Below are positions 25,537 to 34,553 of a stretch of 64,000 nucleotides of DNA, piece after piece. Origin of the DNA: Candidatus Thorarchaeota archaeon (GTDB lineage Archaea; Asgardarchaeota; Thorarchaeia; Thorarchaeales; Thorarchaeaceae); the NCBI GenBank assembly GCA_011365025.1, contig RDOF01000011.1, positions 17,058-81,057 of the forward strand. The letters are read 5' to 3'. The notes below the pieces were generated by a model. It did not search any database. It saw only the letters and a list, made by a program, of their open reading frames with translations, and was not told the origin of the DNA. The translations under genes were made by a program, and so were the position numbers. Every line of letters begins with the position of its first letter. Position 1 is the stretch's first letter.

Positions 25537-26436
25537 ATGGAATTAGCAAAAGCATTATGTGGCGTTTCAGTTACCACCGTTACACCCTTTTCACCTGACC
25601 TGATGAATATTGACACTGAGGCGATTCCAAGAAATCTCTCCTTCCTTGAGAGAGAAGGAATTGGCATGGTTGTTCCTGCGGGTAACACTGGGGAGTTCTA
25701 TTCGCTCTCGGAAAGGGAGTGGGCCCAAGTGGTTGAAGCCACAGTCAATGCAGTCGGAGGAAAAATGGTTGTTATGGCGGGCGTAGGGCAATCTATCAGT
25801 ACCGCAATAGACATGATTCGCCAAGCCAAATCCTTTGGGGTTGACGGTGTCATGGTCATGTACCCTCAACACGTATTCAGCTCCGAGGAAGGAATTCTGC
25901 GATACTACAGACAAATAATGGATTCTGTGACTGATGTTGACGTTGTGCTTTACAAGAAGGGACCTCTTCTTTCTGATGCAGTACTCGGAAAGCTAATTGG
26001 ACACAAGAGGTTCGTGGGTGTGAAATACGCGCATGGTCGCATTGTTGATTTCGCGCAAGCAGTGCAGACACTCGGCCACTCCATAATTTGGTCTTGTGGA
26101 ACTGCTGAGCGTTTTGCTCCTTTCTTCTGGCTGGCCGGGGCCAAGGGATTCACCTCAGGACTGGGCAACTTCGCCCCGTCGCTATCTCTTGGAATGATGG
26201 CGGCCCTAATCGAGGGTAACTACCAAGAAGCCATGCGCTATCAAGAAATGGCTTCTCCACTGGAGTTCTTGCGCGAGGGCAGGGATAAGGCGAACAATGT
26301 GCCAGTGATCAAATCGATGATGGACCACATTGGCCTTACAGGTGGCTCATGTAGACCGCCCTTGCACGACCTAAATGATGAAGAAATGAATGCGGCAAAG
26401 GCGGCAATTGAAAGCTGGGATTTAGGAAGACCCTGA
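25537..26436 (+). CDS. DapA-family aldolase/lyase (dihydrodipicolinate synthase superfamily)
   Basis: A 299-residue TIM-barrel enzyme of the Schiff-base aldolase family. The pyruvate-carboxylate motif is GNTGEFYSLSE, the barrel Tyr lies in VVLYKKGP and the Schiff-base Lys in FVGVKYAHG. The usual YN.P after the Tyr is replaced by YKKGP, and the GNTGEF form resembles 5-dehydro-4-deoxyglucarate dehydratases and keto-acid aldolases more than true DapA. There are no lysine-pathway neighbours. The ATG at 25537 is preferred to a GTG nine bases earlier. Substrate: probably a pyruvate-derived or sugar-acid keto acid. Confidence 0.82.
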   Translation: MELAKALCGVSVTTVTPFSPDLMNIDTEAIPRNLSFLEREGIGMVVPAGNTGEFYSLSEREWAQVVEATVNAVGGKMVVMAGVGQSISTAIDMIRQAKSFGVDGVMVMYPQHVFSSEEGILRYYRQIMDSVTDVDVVLYKKGPLLSDAVLGKLIGHKRFVGVKYAHGRIVDFAQAVQTLGHSIIWSCGTAERFAPFFWLAGAKGFTSGLGNFAPSLSLGMMAALIEGNYQEAMRYQEMASPLEFLREGRDKANNVPVIKSMMDHIGLTGGSCRPPLHDLNDEEMNAAKAAIESWDLGRP

Positions 26437-26440
26437 TACC

Positions 26441-26878
26441 CTAATCAAGATTCAATTCATCCAGCTCAACGACTTGCCCACAATTGGGGCAAACGAAGGC
26501 TGACGGCCCCATCCAGTCTAATGCCTGCTTGAAGCTGATTATTTCTCCGCACTCAGGACAATTCGGTTCCGGCACAGTGCCATCTGATAGGCATTTCGTC
26601 AATGAATGAAATTCCAAATCATAGTGCTGCTCATAGGACCTTGATTCAAGCCGAGAGTGGACGCGCATGCGTTTCTTCTGTGAATATTCAGGTATAACAA
26701 CGAGTATGACTCCAATGATACAGAAGTAGGTTATTGTTTCTAGGAATAGGAGCATAGTAATATCAAAATCGCTCATTCCAATTGACCGGCGGAGCAATAC
26801 GCTTACAACCATCCACAGGATCAATCCCACAAGAACCAGCCACATTGATTTTCCGTAGTAGCCAGCTTTGGAATACAT
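26441..26878 (-). CDS. Two-helix membrane protein with C-terminal zinc ribbon
   Basis: A 145-residue protein: two hydrophobic helices near residues 12-33 and 42-65, a basic linker, then a treble-clef-like zinc ribbon with CPECGEIISF and CPNCGQVVELDE (two CxxC pairs about 32 residues apart). The WMGPSAFVCPNCG part matches the neighbour's WSGPMSLVCSSCG, so the two are paralogues. The ATG at 26878 is chosen; a TTG at 26896 is also in frame. A membrane-bound regulator or adaptor is possible. Confidence 0.65.
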   Translation of the reverse strand: MYSKAGYYGKSMWLVLVGLILWMVVSVLLRRSIGMSDFDITMLLFLETITYFCIIGVILVVIPEYSQKKRMRVHSRLESRSYEQHYDLEFHSLTKCLSDGTVPEPNCPECGEIISFKQALDWMGPSAFVCPNCGQVVELDELNLD

Positions 26879-26938
26879 TGGCCATACACGCTCCAAACCT
26901 AGTTTGACAATTTCCTTCGTCGCCGTTTCCTTGTCGAT

Positions 26939-27379
26939 TCAATATGGATTGTCCTCTGATATCCTCACACTAATGTGATTTCCGCAACTTGAGCAGACCA
27001 GACTCATAGGGCCGCTCCAATCAGATCTATGAAGATCCAAAGCAGCTTGGCAATAGGGGCAGTATGTTGGTATAATGTACACTGCGCCAAGACTTCTTGG
27101 TTCGCCGAATCCTTCGTCTGCAAGTATTTGTGCCTCATATGTGCGCGCTATTGAGCTTTCCAGCTCTGATCTTCTTCTTGTCGAAATTCGAATGGCGAAC
27201 GCAAGAATCGCTGTAAAGACAAGGATGAAGGCTCCAACGGAAACAAAGATCGGTATCATGATTGGGAACACGTATTCTCCGATGCCCAGCCAACTTAGGA
27301 GTAGGATTATGAAGACCATGGGTGCGATGAAAGAAATTACTAAGATACCTCCAACATAACAAGTGCTTGTCTGGCTCAC
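26939..27379 (-). CDS. Two-helix membrane protein with C-terminal zinc ribbon, paralogue of the next gene
   Basis: A 146-residue protein with the same plan as the product of 26441-26878: two hydrophobic helices (about residues 8-28 and 38-62), a linker, then CPYCQAALDL and CSSCGNHISV about 30 residues apart, with a shared D/W..W.GP...VC pattern. Start taken as GTG at 27379. The pair sit head to tail 60 bases apart and look like a local duplication. Function unknown. Confidence 0.62.
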   Translation of the reverse strand: MSQTSTCYVGGILVISFIAPMVFIILLLSWLGIGEYVFPIMIPIFVSVGAFILVFTAILAFAIRISTRRRSELESSIARTYEAQILADEGFGEPRSLGAVYIIPTYCPYCQAALDLHRSDWSGPMSLVCSSCGNHISVRISEDNPY

Positions 27380-27412
27380 TGATCTCCCAACCTTCCTTCA
27401 ATGTTCGACCAT

Positions 27413-28603
27413 CTAGTTGTCAATTGAAACTTCCTTGCCGTTAATGAAGACCTGTTCAACTTTGCTGTAGAAGTCAAAGGGGTCTCCCGACCAGACAACA
27501 ATGTCTGCATCTTTTCCAGGTTGAAGCGACCCCACATTCTTGTCGATTCCGAGAATTTCAGCCGGGTTAATTGTCACGCACTTCAATGCCTCGTCTCTAC
27601 TCATTCCGTGCTTCACAACATACATAGGAAGGAGCGGGAAGTGGTACATAGGCGTAAGCGAGTCTGTTTGTAGTGCAACCTTCACACCCGCATTGTGAAG
27701 CTTTACGGCGGTCTCGAAGCTTCGTTCACGAGTTTCTGGCTTTGATACCCAGTACATTGTAGGGCCCACAACAGCAGGGATCTTCTTCTCAGCGATGTAG
27801 TCTGCAATTTTGTGCCCCTCAGTACAATGAATGAGGACAACCTTGAGTTTGAATTCATCGGCAATGCGGATGACTGTGGCTATATCATCGGCTCTGTGTG
27901 CGTGTGCATGAATTGGTATCTCACGCTTCAGCACCTTTGCGACTGTTTCCATCCCTAGGTCTCTCTTGGGCGGCTTAGGAAGTGCCTCGCCCTTGTCTTT
28001 TGCCACCTTCACTTGAGTTCCAAAATCCTTCCACTCCTGCATATAGTTCTGACCATCGGTAAGGGCTTTTCTAAGAAGTGCGGCTACTCCCATTCTGGTC
28101 GAAGGTGCGCGCTTCTGATCTCCATGGATCCTCTTTGGGTTCTCACCAAAGGCGACCTTTAGGCCTGATGGAGATAGAACTATCATCTCGTCCACAACTT
28201 GGCTACCTGTCGGTTTAATTACCAACGCCTCGCCTGAGATGACGTTTCCTGAACCTGGACCCGTGTTAATACAAGTCACACCTCCCTTGATTACTTCCTT
28301 TAGGGATGGCTCATTTGGATTGAAGCTATCAATACCTCTCATTTCAGGTGTAATTGGAGTTGTCATCTCATTTCCATCTTCTCCAGCCCACCCAATCGAC
28401 CCATCAAATAGCCCCTGATGCGCATGAGCGTCTATGAATCCGGGCACAACGTATTTTCCTTGGGCATCTATGACCTCGGCATCCTTGGGCACTTTCACAT
28501 TCTTTCCAACGGAGTGTATTTTCCTTTCGTCGAATAGAATTGCTCCACCTTCGACCAATCCTTTTACAGGGCATAGAATTGTCGCATTCACAATTGCTTT
28601 CAT
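27413..28603 (-). CDS. Amidohydrolase (imidazolonepropionase/dihydroorotase-like, metal-dependent)
   Basis: A 396-residue amidohydrolase. The N-terminal beta-sandwich leads into VPGFIDAHAHQGLFD (HxH metal motif), followed by IHAHAHRADD and VLIHCTEGH (third and fourth histidines), and LQTDSLTPMYHFP with the catalytic Asp. The C-terminal LQPGKDADIVVWSGDPFD is the returning sandwich strand typical of the family. GGAGG seven bases before the ATG at 28603 fixes the start. It hydrolyses a cyclic amide or similar bond; the substrate cannot be read from sequence. It lies near the citrate synthase gene on the same strand. Confidence 0.85.
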   Translation of the reverse strand: MKAIVNATILCPVKGLVEGGAILFDERKIHSVGKNVKVPKDAEVIDAQGKYVVPGFIDAHAHQGLFDGSIGWAGEDGNEMTTPITPEMRGIDSFNPNEPSLKEVIKGGVTCINTGPGSGNVISGEALVIKPTGSQVVDEMIVLSPSGLKVAFGENPKRIHGDQKRAPSTRMGVAALLRKALTDGQNYMQEWKDFGTQVKVAKDKGEALPKPPKRDLGMETVAKVLKREIPIHAHAHRADDIATVIRIADEFKLKVVLIHCTEGHKIADYIAEKKIPAVVGPTMYWVSKPETRERSFETAVKLHNAGVKVALQTDSLTPMYHFPLLPMYVVKHGMSRDEALKCVTINPAEILGIDKNVGSLQPGKDADIVVWSGDPFDFYSKVEQVFINGKEVSIDN

Positions 28604-28676
28604 CACACTACCTCCCAGTGCTGTACATCGGTTTAGAGGTCATCGCGCATATAAGAATCCGCGCATATGCGGACAC

Positions 28677-29729
28677 TTACTTGCTCAGCTCCATGATATG
28701 TGCGGCCCATCCTGCTGACCTTGCCACTGCGAATAGCTCAGTGTTCATAAAATACGGATATCCAAATGTGACATAGACAGCGGCATTGTAGAGATCCACG
28801 TTCGGATAAACAACCTTGCCCTTGTTCCGCAGCATTATCTCTGGTCCTACCTTCGAAACCTCCTCTATTCGTTTCGCCAGTGCGGAACCTTCATTATCCT
28901 GAGCCCTTCTCCTAAGGATTTCCTCTAGGACTCTCGCTCTTGGGTCAATGGTCCTGTATATTCTGTGGCCGAGTCCATAGATTAGCTCCCCCTGCTGAAG
29001 CCTCGTGGTTAAATATGCCTCCGTGTTCACGGCAGGATCCATTTCCATTAGCATCTTAAACGATTGCTCTCCGGCTCCGTGGTGGAGCGGGCTAATGTGT
29101 GTATCAAGAGCAGCAACCAGCGAATCGGAAAGCGACAATCCATTTCCGATACATTCCCTCAGTTTTGACAGCGAAGGATTGTCCGGATCGTCCATGTGGA
29201 GTATAAAACACGAGTTCAGGTCTCTAGCTTCATCGGGCGGCAGCTCCTTCCAACTAATCATCCAATGGAAATTGTGCAAGTGTCCTAGGTCACTTCTGGG
29301 TTGGATTATCTTTTCTCCTTGCATCTTCCGCCATTCTGATGCAAGCACAAGAGGCGCCCAGGTTACATACAGTAGTACTTGCTGGAGAACATCTAGGCCA
29401 AAAAGATCAGCATAATTGTCAACTCTCCCAGCCAGCACTCTGAGACCCAGCATTCTAGTCCTATCGATACCATTGGTAGTTCTTGTATGCTTCTGTCCTG
29501 AAGATGACACTGTGTTATCAATGATCTTCGGAATCTCTGAGCTTGCTAGTTCTCTTAATTCCATCAATCTTCTCCGAAAAGTCATGCCTTCTTGGTTGCG
29601 CGGGAGATGCCCCTTGAGCAAAAGAAAAAGCACGTTCTCGAAGCTTTGATTTTTAGCGAGGTCAGTTACATCATGTCCTCTGAATGTGAGAATTCCCGCT
29701 TTTACATCAATTTGGCTTATTCGCTTCAA
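28677..29729 (-). CDS. Citrate synthase
   Basis: A 350-residue citrate synthase, condensing oxaloacetate and acetyl-CoA. The N-terminal GILTFRGHDVTDLA motif, the first catalytic His in ISPLHHGAGEQ, the second in GLGHRIYRTIDPRA, and the C-terminal NVDLYNAAVYVTFG with MNTELFAVARSAGWAAHIMEL all fit the short prokaryotic form. The TTG at 29729 is the only start that keeps the full first motif; the frame closes 36 bases further up. The 2-methylcitrate synthases belong to the same family, so propionyl-CoA cannot be excluded. Confidence 0.9.
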   Translation of the reverse strand: MKRISQIDVKAGILTFRGHDVTDLAKNQSFENVLFLLLKGHLPRNQEGMTFRRRLMELRELASSEIPKIIDNTVSSSGQKHTRTTNGIDRTRMLGLRVLAGRVDNYADLFGLDVLQQVLLYVTWAPLVLASEWRKMQGEKIIQPRSDLGHLHNFHWMISWKELPPDEARDLNSCFILHMDDPDNPSLSKLRECIGNGLSLSDSLVAALDTHISPLHHGAGEQSFKMLMEMDPAVNTEAYLTTRLQQGELIYGLGHRIYRTIDPRARVLEEILRRRAQDNEGSALAKRIEEVSKVGPEIMLRNKGKVVYPNVDLYNAAVYVTFGYPYFMNTELFAVARSAGWAAHIMELSK

Positions 29730-29763
29730 GAGATGCTCGTGCTCCGTAAAGTGGATTCCGGAT

Positions 29764-30126
29764 TTATTTCTCGGTTACCGTGGCAACAAGATCGATTATT
29801 GGACCATAAACAAAACCTGCTAATAGGGCAGGGAAGTCGCGAAATTCAGTAGAGAGGAATATTGCTGATGACACGAGAATTCCAAAAAGCAATCCCCTAA
29901 GAACTGAATTTACAAGATTCTTCTCTTGTTCGCTTTTGATTATCATCATGTCGCCCGCGAAACCAATTAGCAATCCCATTATTACGCGATTGTACCACAT
30001 TCCAATCAAGAAGATAATATTGCCTTCTATACCCCCAGAAATTCTTGTTCCAACACCAATGATGCAAAAACCACCCAGAATTGCACCCATCATGGTAGCT
30101 ATGGCTATTCGTCTGTAGTCTGGCAT
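29764..30126 (-). CDS. Small four-helix membrane protein
   Basis: A 120-residue protein with hydrophobic helices at about 10-28, 35-58, 72-92 and 98-116. Gly-rich helices and the compact layout recall small pore or scaffold proteins, but no family is recognised. ATG start at 30126. It lies upstream of the citrate synthase gene on the same strand, 34 bases away. Confidence 0.5.
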   Translation of the reverse strand: MPDYRRIAIATMMGAILGGFCIIGVGTRISGGIEGNIIFLIGMWYNRVIMGLLIGFAGDMMIIKSEQEKNLVNSVLRGLLFGILVSSAIFLSTEFRDFPALLAGFVYGPIIDLVATVTEK

Positions 30127-30187
30127 TCTAACCTCACCTTAGATGAATGCAATACTGAGCCATGATATAATAGTATGCTAGCATTTG

Positions 30188-30218
30188 GAAAGAAAAGGGA
30201 TGGACCCCATCGGGGCCC
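30188..30218 (-). terminator. Terminator-like hairpin after GAPDH
   Basis: On the minus strand GGGCCCC, loop GAT and GGGGTCC (30202-30218) pair fully with one G-U, followed by ATCCCTTTTCTTTCC. It lies six bases after the GAPDH stop and is a good candidate intrinsic terminator. Confidence 0.65.
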
Positions 30219-30223
30219 TTCAA

Positions 30224-31228
30224 CTACATCTTTTTCGCAACTATTGAACAGAGGTCTGCGAGTCTGTTTGCATATCCCCATTCGTTGTCGTACCATCCCA
30301 AGACCTTGACCATGTTTCCCACGACTGCCGTGGTAAGCGAATCAAAGTTGCAGGAGTGGGCATCCTCGATGAAGTCGGAAGAAACCAGCGGTTCATCGAT
30401 ATATGCAAGATACCCCTTCAATGGGCCCTGTTCTGATGCCTTCTTAAAAGCGGAGTTCACACCAGCAACATCAGCAGTCTTCTCTACGATGACATTCAGG
30501 TCGACAACAGATACATCCATTACTGGTACCCTTAGAGCCATACCATCAAGTTTTCCATCCGCCTTTGGGTATACCAAACCGATTGCACTGGCCGCTCCTG
30601 TGCTTGTGGGTACGATATTCCAGCAGGCAGCCCTGGCCCTTCTAAGGTCCTTGTGAGGGCCGTCGAGCATTATCTGGTCATTTGTTACTGCATGGATTGT
30701 CGTCATTAGTCCCCTTACAAGTCCAAAGTTCTCATCAATGACCTTGACCATTGGGGCCAGGCAGTTCGTCGTACAAGATGCGTTTGAAATCACATGATGC
30801 TTGTCAGGAACATAGGCGTCATCGTTGACGCCAGGCACGACTGTAAGCATCTCCCCTTTTCCCGGCGCACTCAAGAGCACTTTGCTCGCCCCGGCCTTGA
30901 TGTGCTTCTCTGCATCCTCTTTCTTTCTGAAGAAACCTGTGCATTCAATGGCGATATCTACGTCCAGATCTTTCCAAGGCAGGTTTGCGGGGTCTCTGTC
31001 AGCAAATACCTTCATCTCTTTTCCGTTGATCTTCACAGAGTCCTTGCCAGCTTCGACACTTCCTTCAAACTTGCCCATTACTGTGTCATATTTCATCAGA
31101 TGGGCTAGTGTTTCAACATCCATGAGATCGTTCAGCGCAACGACCTCGAATTCCTTTTTTGGGAGCGCAGCTCGCAAGAAGCCGCGTCCTATTCGTCCAA
31201 ATCCGTTTATGGCAACACGTACTGTCAT
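30224..31228 (-). CDS. gap: Glyceraldehyde-3-phosphate dehydrogenase, phosphorylating, bacterial/eukaryal type
   Basis: A 334-residue GAPDH that oxidises glyceraldehyde-3-phosphate to 1,3-bisphosphoglycerate with NAD(P). The NAD site RVAINGFGRIGRGF opens the protein; the catalytic Cys lies in SNASCTTNCLAP, the partner His in TIHAVTNDQ, and the C-terminal WYDNEWGYANRLADL is diagnostic. This is the class common to bacteria and eukaryotes, not the class II enzyme of most archaea, which suggests ancient or lateral acquisition. ND near residue 33 (ALNDL, with Asp nearby) suggests NAD preference. It is alone in its transcription unit, with its own terminator. Confidence 0.95.
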   Translation of the reverse strand: MTVRVAINGFGRIGRGFLRAALPKKEFEVVALNDLMDVETLAHLMKYDTVMGKFEGSVEAGKDSVKINGKEMKVFADRDPANLPWKDLDVDIAIECTGFFRKKEDAEKHIKAGASKVLLSAPGKGEMLTVVPGVNDDAYVPDKHHVISNASCTTNCLAPMVKVIDENFGLVRGLMTTIHAVTNDQIMLDGPHKDLRRARAACWNIVPTSTGAASAIGLVYPKADGKLDGMALRVPVMDVSVVDLNVIVEKTADVAGVNSAFKKASEQGPLKGYLAYIDEPLVSSDFIEDAHSCNFDSLTTAVVGNMVKVLGWYDNEWGYANRLADLCSIVAKKM

Positions 31229-31279
31229 GAGGATGCACCTCTCCTGGTTATATCTCAGTCGTGATGATTCTATGCTACG

Positions 31280-32530
31280 CTATAATTCTTGCGCATCATC
31301 TGGTTTCATTTCGCTGTCTCTTTGGGTTAACGCTTGTTCATACTGTCGCATTCCATGCACGTAGATTGGAATCAGGAAAAAGCCTGACAAACCCACAAGA
31401 ACGAATGGGACGACCGGATTAACAAAATCCCACAGAATCCCTCCTACCAGAGGAGCAGAGAATCTAGCAAGCCCCATTGCCGCCTCGAACATGCCAAAGC
31501 CCTCTTCAGCTCGACCTTCATAGGCTGTTCCCAACACTGAAGACATTACCGTGTAGGCCATTACTCCTGTTATACTGCTGAATGTGAACAGAGTCGAGAT
31601 AAGAAGCAATCCTTGGCCTGCCACTGGGAAAAGGACTGGCACAAATGCCAAGGTCAGTGTACTAGAGGACCCTGCAATGACGGCTCCAGATACTACAATG
31701 ATTTTGTTACGCTTATCCGCAAACTTCCCAAGCGGGGCGCCAAGAACTCCCGAAATAAGCCCAGCTGGCAGGTAGACGAGAGCTAAGGGGATGATGTCCA
31801 AATCGGGGTAGTTGAATAGTATAAATATCTCGACAAATGGTGACAGCAGTGAAGCAATGAATGTGTCAAGTGCTGCAGCAACTACTAATGCAAGAATCCC
31901 AATTCCAATTGCACCAGCAGTTTTTCCCTCGAGAGCTGCTTTCTTGGCCAAGACAAGCTGTGGGCGATTAGTAACAGCCGCGACGCCCCCAACCAAATTC
32001 GCAAAAGCGAAGAATAGAAATGCACTCTCAAGTCCGATTGTGTATGCAATCCAAAGTCCAAGGAATGCGCCAACAACGGCTCCAGTGGCATTGTAGGATT
32101 CTCTCTTTCCGAAAGCTTCGGCTCTATTTTTCCGGTTGACCCTTTCAGATATTTCCGCATCGCTACCAACATTGTATAGCGCAGCCCCCATACCCCAAAC
32201 TAGTCCACTCGAAATTAGGATAAGAATACTGCTATGCAAAATCGAAACTGCCATTCCAACAAAGGCTGATGCCCTGACGATTGCTCCAAATGCAATTGCC
32301 TCTCTCCGCTTTCCCTGTTTGGTTATCTTACCGGCAATTGGAGAGATCAATACTAATCCAAGCATGAGCATTGAGAAGACAAGTGCGACCTCTGTTGCTG
32401 AAGCCTGCATATTGCCATATGCTACAATTGGAATCAGAAATCCAACTAGAAAGAAGCCAAAGCTGCAGAAGAGCGCCGAATGATAGACTGGCCTGAGTGA
32501 CTTCCAGTCACTATTGGTCGTATCCTGCAT
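31280..32530 (-). CDS. MFS transporter
   Basis: A 416-residue major facilitator protein with about twelve helices. The 2-3 loop has SPIAGKITKQGKRREAIAFG and the equivalent loop of the second half GAPLGKFADKRNKIIVVSG. The open frame continues to 32605, but this would overlap the OppF-type gene; the ATG at 32530 avoids this. It follows the second peptide transporter operon by 59 bases and might be part of it. Substrate unknown. Confidence 0.82.
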   Translation of the reverse strand: MQDTTNSDWKSLRPVYHSALFCSFGFFLVGFLIPIVAYGNMQASATEVALVFSMLMLGLVLISPIAGKITKQGKRREAIAFGAIVRASAFVGMAVSILHSSILILISSGLVWGMGAALYNVGSDAEISERVNRKNRAEAFGKRESYNATGAVVGAFLGLWIAYTIGLESAFLFFAFANLVGGVAAVTNRPQLVLAKKAALEGKTAGAIGIGILALVVAAALDTFIASLLSPFVEIFILFNYPDLDIIPLALVYLPAGLISGVLGAPLGKFADKRNKIIVVSGAVIAGSSSTLTLAFVPVLFPVAGQGLLLISTLFTFSSITGVMAYTVMSSVLGTAYEGRAEEGFGMFEAAMGLARFSAPLVGGILWDFVNPVVPFVLVGLSGFFLIPIYVHGMRQYEQALTQRDSEMKPDDAQEL

Positions 32531-32589
32531 TTCTCTCAGCTCGATTCGCAGCCCCTCATAGCCCTTTGAGCAGGATTCGCGCCACGAGG

Positions 32590-33576
32590 CTAGGACAACC
32601 AGCAAGCCACGAAATGCTCTGGAGCTACCTCCCGCAGGACCGGTTCACCTTCTTGGCATCCTACTCCATATTCCTGGCAACGGGGCTTGAATCTGCAGCC
32701 TTCTGGCAAATCGATAGGCGTGGGTGTTTCTCCTGGAAGGTATATTCTCTCACGCTTAATGGTTGGGTCTGGAACAGGTATATTGGAAACAAGTGCTTTC
32801 GTATAAGGATGAATTGGATTCTGAATTACTATCTCCATTGGGCCCATTTCCGCAATGCGCCCAAGATACATGACAATCATATAGTCCCCAATATACCTGG
32901 CTTGGGCCAAGTCATGAGTTATGAAGATGTAGGTGAGCCCATATTCCTTCTGGAGTTCATCCATGAGGTTCATAATCTCAGTCCTTATACTCGCGTCCAA
33001 CATTGATACAGGCTCGTCTGCAATCATGAGCTCCGGTTTGAGAATTAGGGATCTTGCAATTGCAATCCGTTGAAGCTGGCCTCCTGAGAGTTCATGAGTA
33101 TACCTTGTCGCAAAATCCTCTGCCGGTATCAACCGTACATCAGTCAATGCACGAAGCACGCGTTCTCTGAGTTCGTCCTCGTCATCCACGAGATGATGGA
33201 TGAGAAGTGCCTCTCCTACAAGGGTTTCGACAGGAAGTCTTGGGTCCAGCACTTCAAATGGATTCTGAAATATCATCTGCATTTTGAGTCGAGCATTTCT
33301 CAGCTCTTCCCTAGTCATTTCGTAAATATTCTGACCATGAAACTCTGCTCTGCCTTCGTTCGGTTCGATTAGCCTGAGAATCGTTCTGGCCAGTGTTGTC
33401 TTTCCACAACCACTCTCTCCAACTATGCAAACTGAGCCTCCCTTAGGAACTTCAAAGGATACGTCGTCGACTGCCTTAACCCATCTCTTCTCTTCAAAAA
33501 AGGAGAATATTCCAGAGCGAACTGGGAACCATTTCCTGAGATGCTCCACCTTCAATATCGGTTCTGCCTGCGTCAT
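32590..33576 (-). CDS. Peptide ABC transporter ATP-binding protein, DppF/OppF type (second system)
   Basis: A 328-residue ATPase with Walker A GESGCGKTT, Q-loop IFQNPFEVLDPR, signature LSGGQLQR, Walker B LMIADEPVSMLD and switch His FITHD. The C-terminal domain has the GCRFKPRCQEYGVGC cysteines. Its ATG at 33576 overlaps the stop of the DppD-type gene (ATGA); an upstream extension to 33615 is less likely. It is the last transport gene of the operon that runs from the duplicated binding proteins. Confidence 0.92.
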   Translation of the reverse strand: MTQAEPILKVEHLRKWFPVRSGIFSFFEEKRWVKAVDDVSFEVPKGGSVCIVGESGCGKTTLARTILRLIEPNEGRAEFHGQNIYEMTREELRNARLKMQMIFQNPFEVLDPRLPVETLVGEALLIHHLVDDEDELRERVLRALTDVRLIPAEDFATRYTHELSGGQLQRIAIARSLILKPELMIADEPVSMLDASIRTEIMNLMDELQKEYGLTYIFITHDLAQARYIGDYMIVMYLGRIAEMGPMEIVIQNPIHPYTKALVSNIPVPDPTIKRERIYLPGETPTPIDLPEGCRFKPRCQEYGVGCQEGEPVLREVAPEHFVACWLS

Positions 33577-34550
33577 GTTAATGCCTCCAAATTCAGGGTG
33601 CGGGCAAAGTGGCACCTAGCCAGATGTCCAGCTTCTATCTCTTCGAACGCGGGAAATTCCTTTGCGCATATGTCCTGAGCGTAAGGGCACCTAGGATGGA
33701 ATCTGCAACCTGGTGGCGGATTCAGGAGATTCGGCGGCGAACCTGGAATGAACTCAAGCCGCCTCTTCTCGCCCTCAATACTTGGGAAGGCTCCGATGAG
33801 TTTGAAGGTGTACGGGTGTAGCGATTTCTTGAACACCTCTTCAGCTGTGCCCAACTCAACAAGGGAGCCTGCGTACATGATTCCCACTTTGTGGCAGTTC
33901 TCTGCCACAACAGAGAGATCGTGTGTTATGAACAACACTGCAAGTTCGTACTTCTCTTGTAGCTTTCGTAGCAAATCGAGGATTTTGTTTTGAACCACCA
34001 CATCTAAGGCTGTTACGGGTTCATCAGCAATGATGAGCTTTGGCTCACACGCTAGCGCCTGTGCAATAATCGCTCGCTGAAGCATTCCTCCGCTAAACTC
34101 ATGGGGGTAGTCACGCATTCGCTTTGGTTCCAAGCCAACCTCATCAAAAAGGTCTGCCACTTTGGCTGTCGCCTGCTCAAGAGAGACCTCTTCCTTTTCC
34201 ATCATTACCTCAGTTATCTGGTCTCCAATTCTGAGAACCGGATTGAATGCATTCATTGCGTATTGAAACACAATCGACGCGCTTCGCCATCTCAGAGCTC
34301 TCATTTCAGGCTCGGGAAGCTTAAGCAGATCCATTCCATCGAGGCGAATTTCTCCTCCAACTATTTTCGCGTTTCTGGCAAGGATTCGCATTATGCTATA
34401 GGCTGTAGTTGTTTTGCCGCATCCGCTTTCTCCAGCGAGTCCTAGTGTTTCTTTCCTGTCAATGTCAAAGGAAACATTCTCGACGGCCCTTACCGGTTTA
34501 CCGCCGAGGTAGTAGTGTGTAGTTAAATCATCAACTTCCAGCACTGCCAT
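33573..34550 (-). CDS. Peptide ABC transporter ATP-binding protein, DppD/OppD type (second system)
   Basis: A 325-residue ATPase of normal length, lacking the insertion seen in the first system. Walker A GESGCGKTT, Q-loop VFQYAMNAFNPV, signature FSGGMLQR, Walker B LIIADEPVTALD and FITHD are intact, as is the Cys-rich tail (GCRFHPRCPYAQDIC). It is translationally coupled to the next ATPase by a four-base overlap and starts three bases after the permease stop. Confidence 0.93.
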   Translation of the reverse strand: MAVLEVDDLTTHYYLGGKPVRAVENVSFDIDRKETLGLAGESGCGKTTTAYSIMRILARNAKIVGGEIRLDGMDLLKLPEPEMRALRWRSASIVFQYAMNAFNPVLRIGDQITEVMMEKEEVSLEQATAKVADLFDEVGLEPKRMRDYPHEFSGGMLQRAIIAQALACEPKLIIADEPVTALDVVVQNKILDLLRKLQEKYELAVLFITHDLSVVAENCHKVGIMYAGSLVELGTAEEVFKKSLHPYTFKLIGAFPSIEGEKRRLEFIPGSPPNLLNPPPGCRFHPRCPYAQDICAKEFPAFEEIEAGHLARCHFARTLNLEALT

Positions 34551-34553
34551 GGT

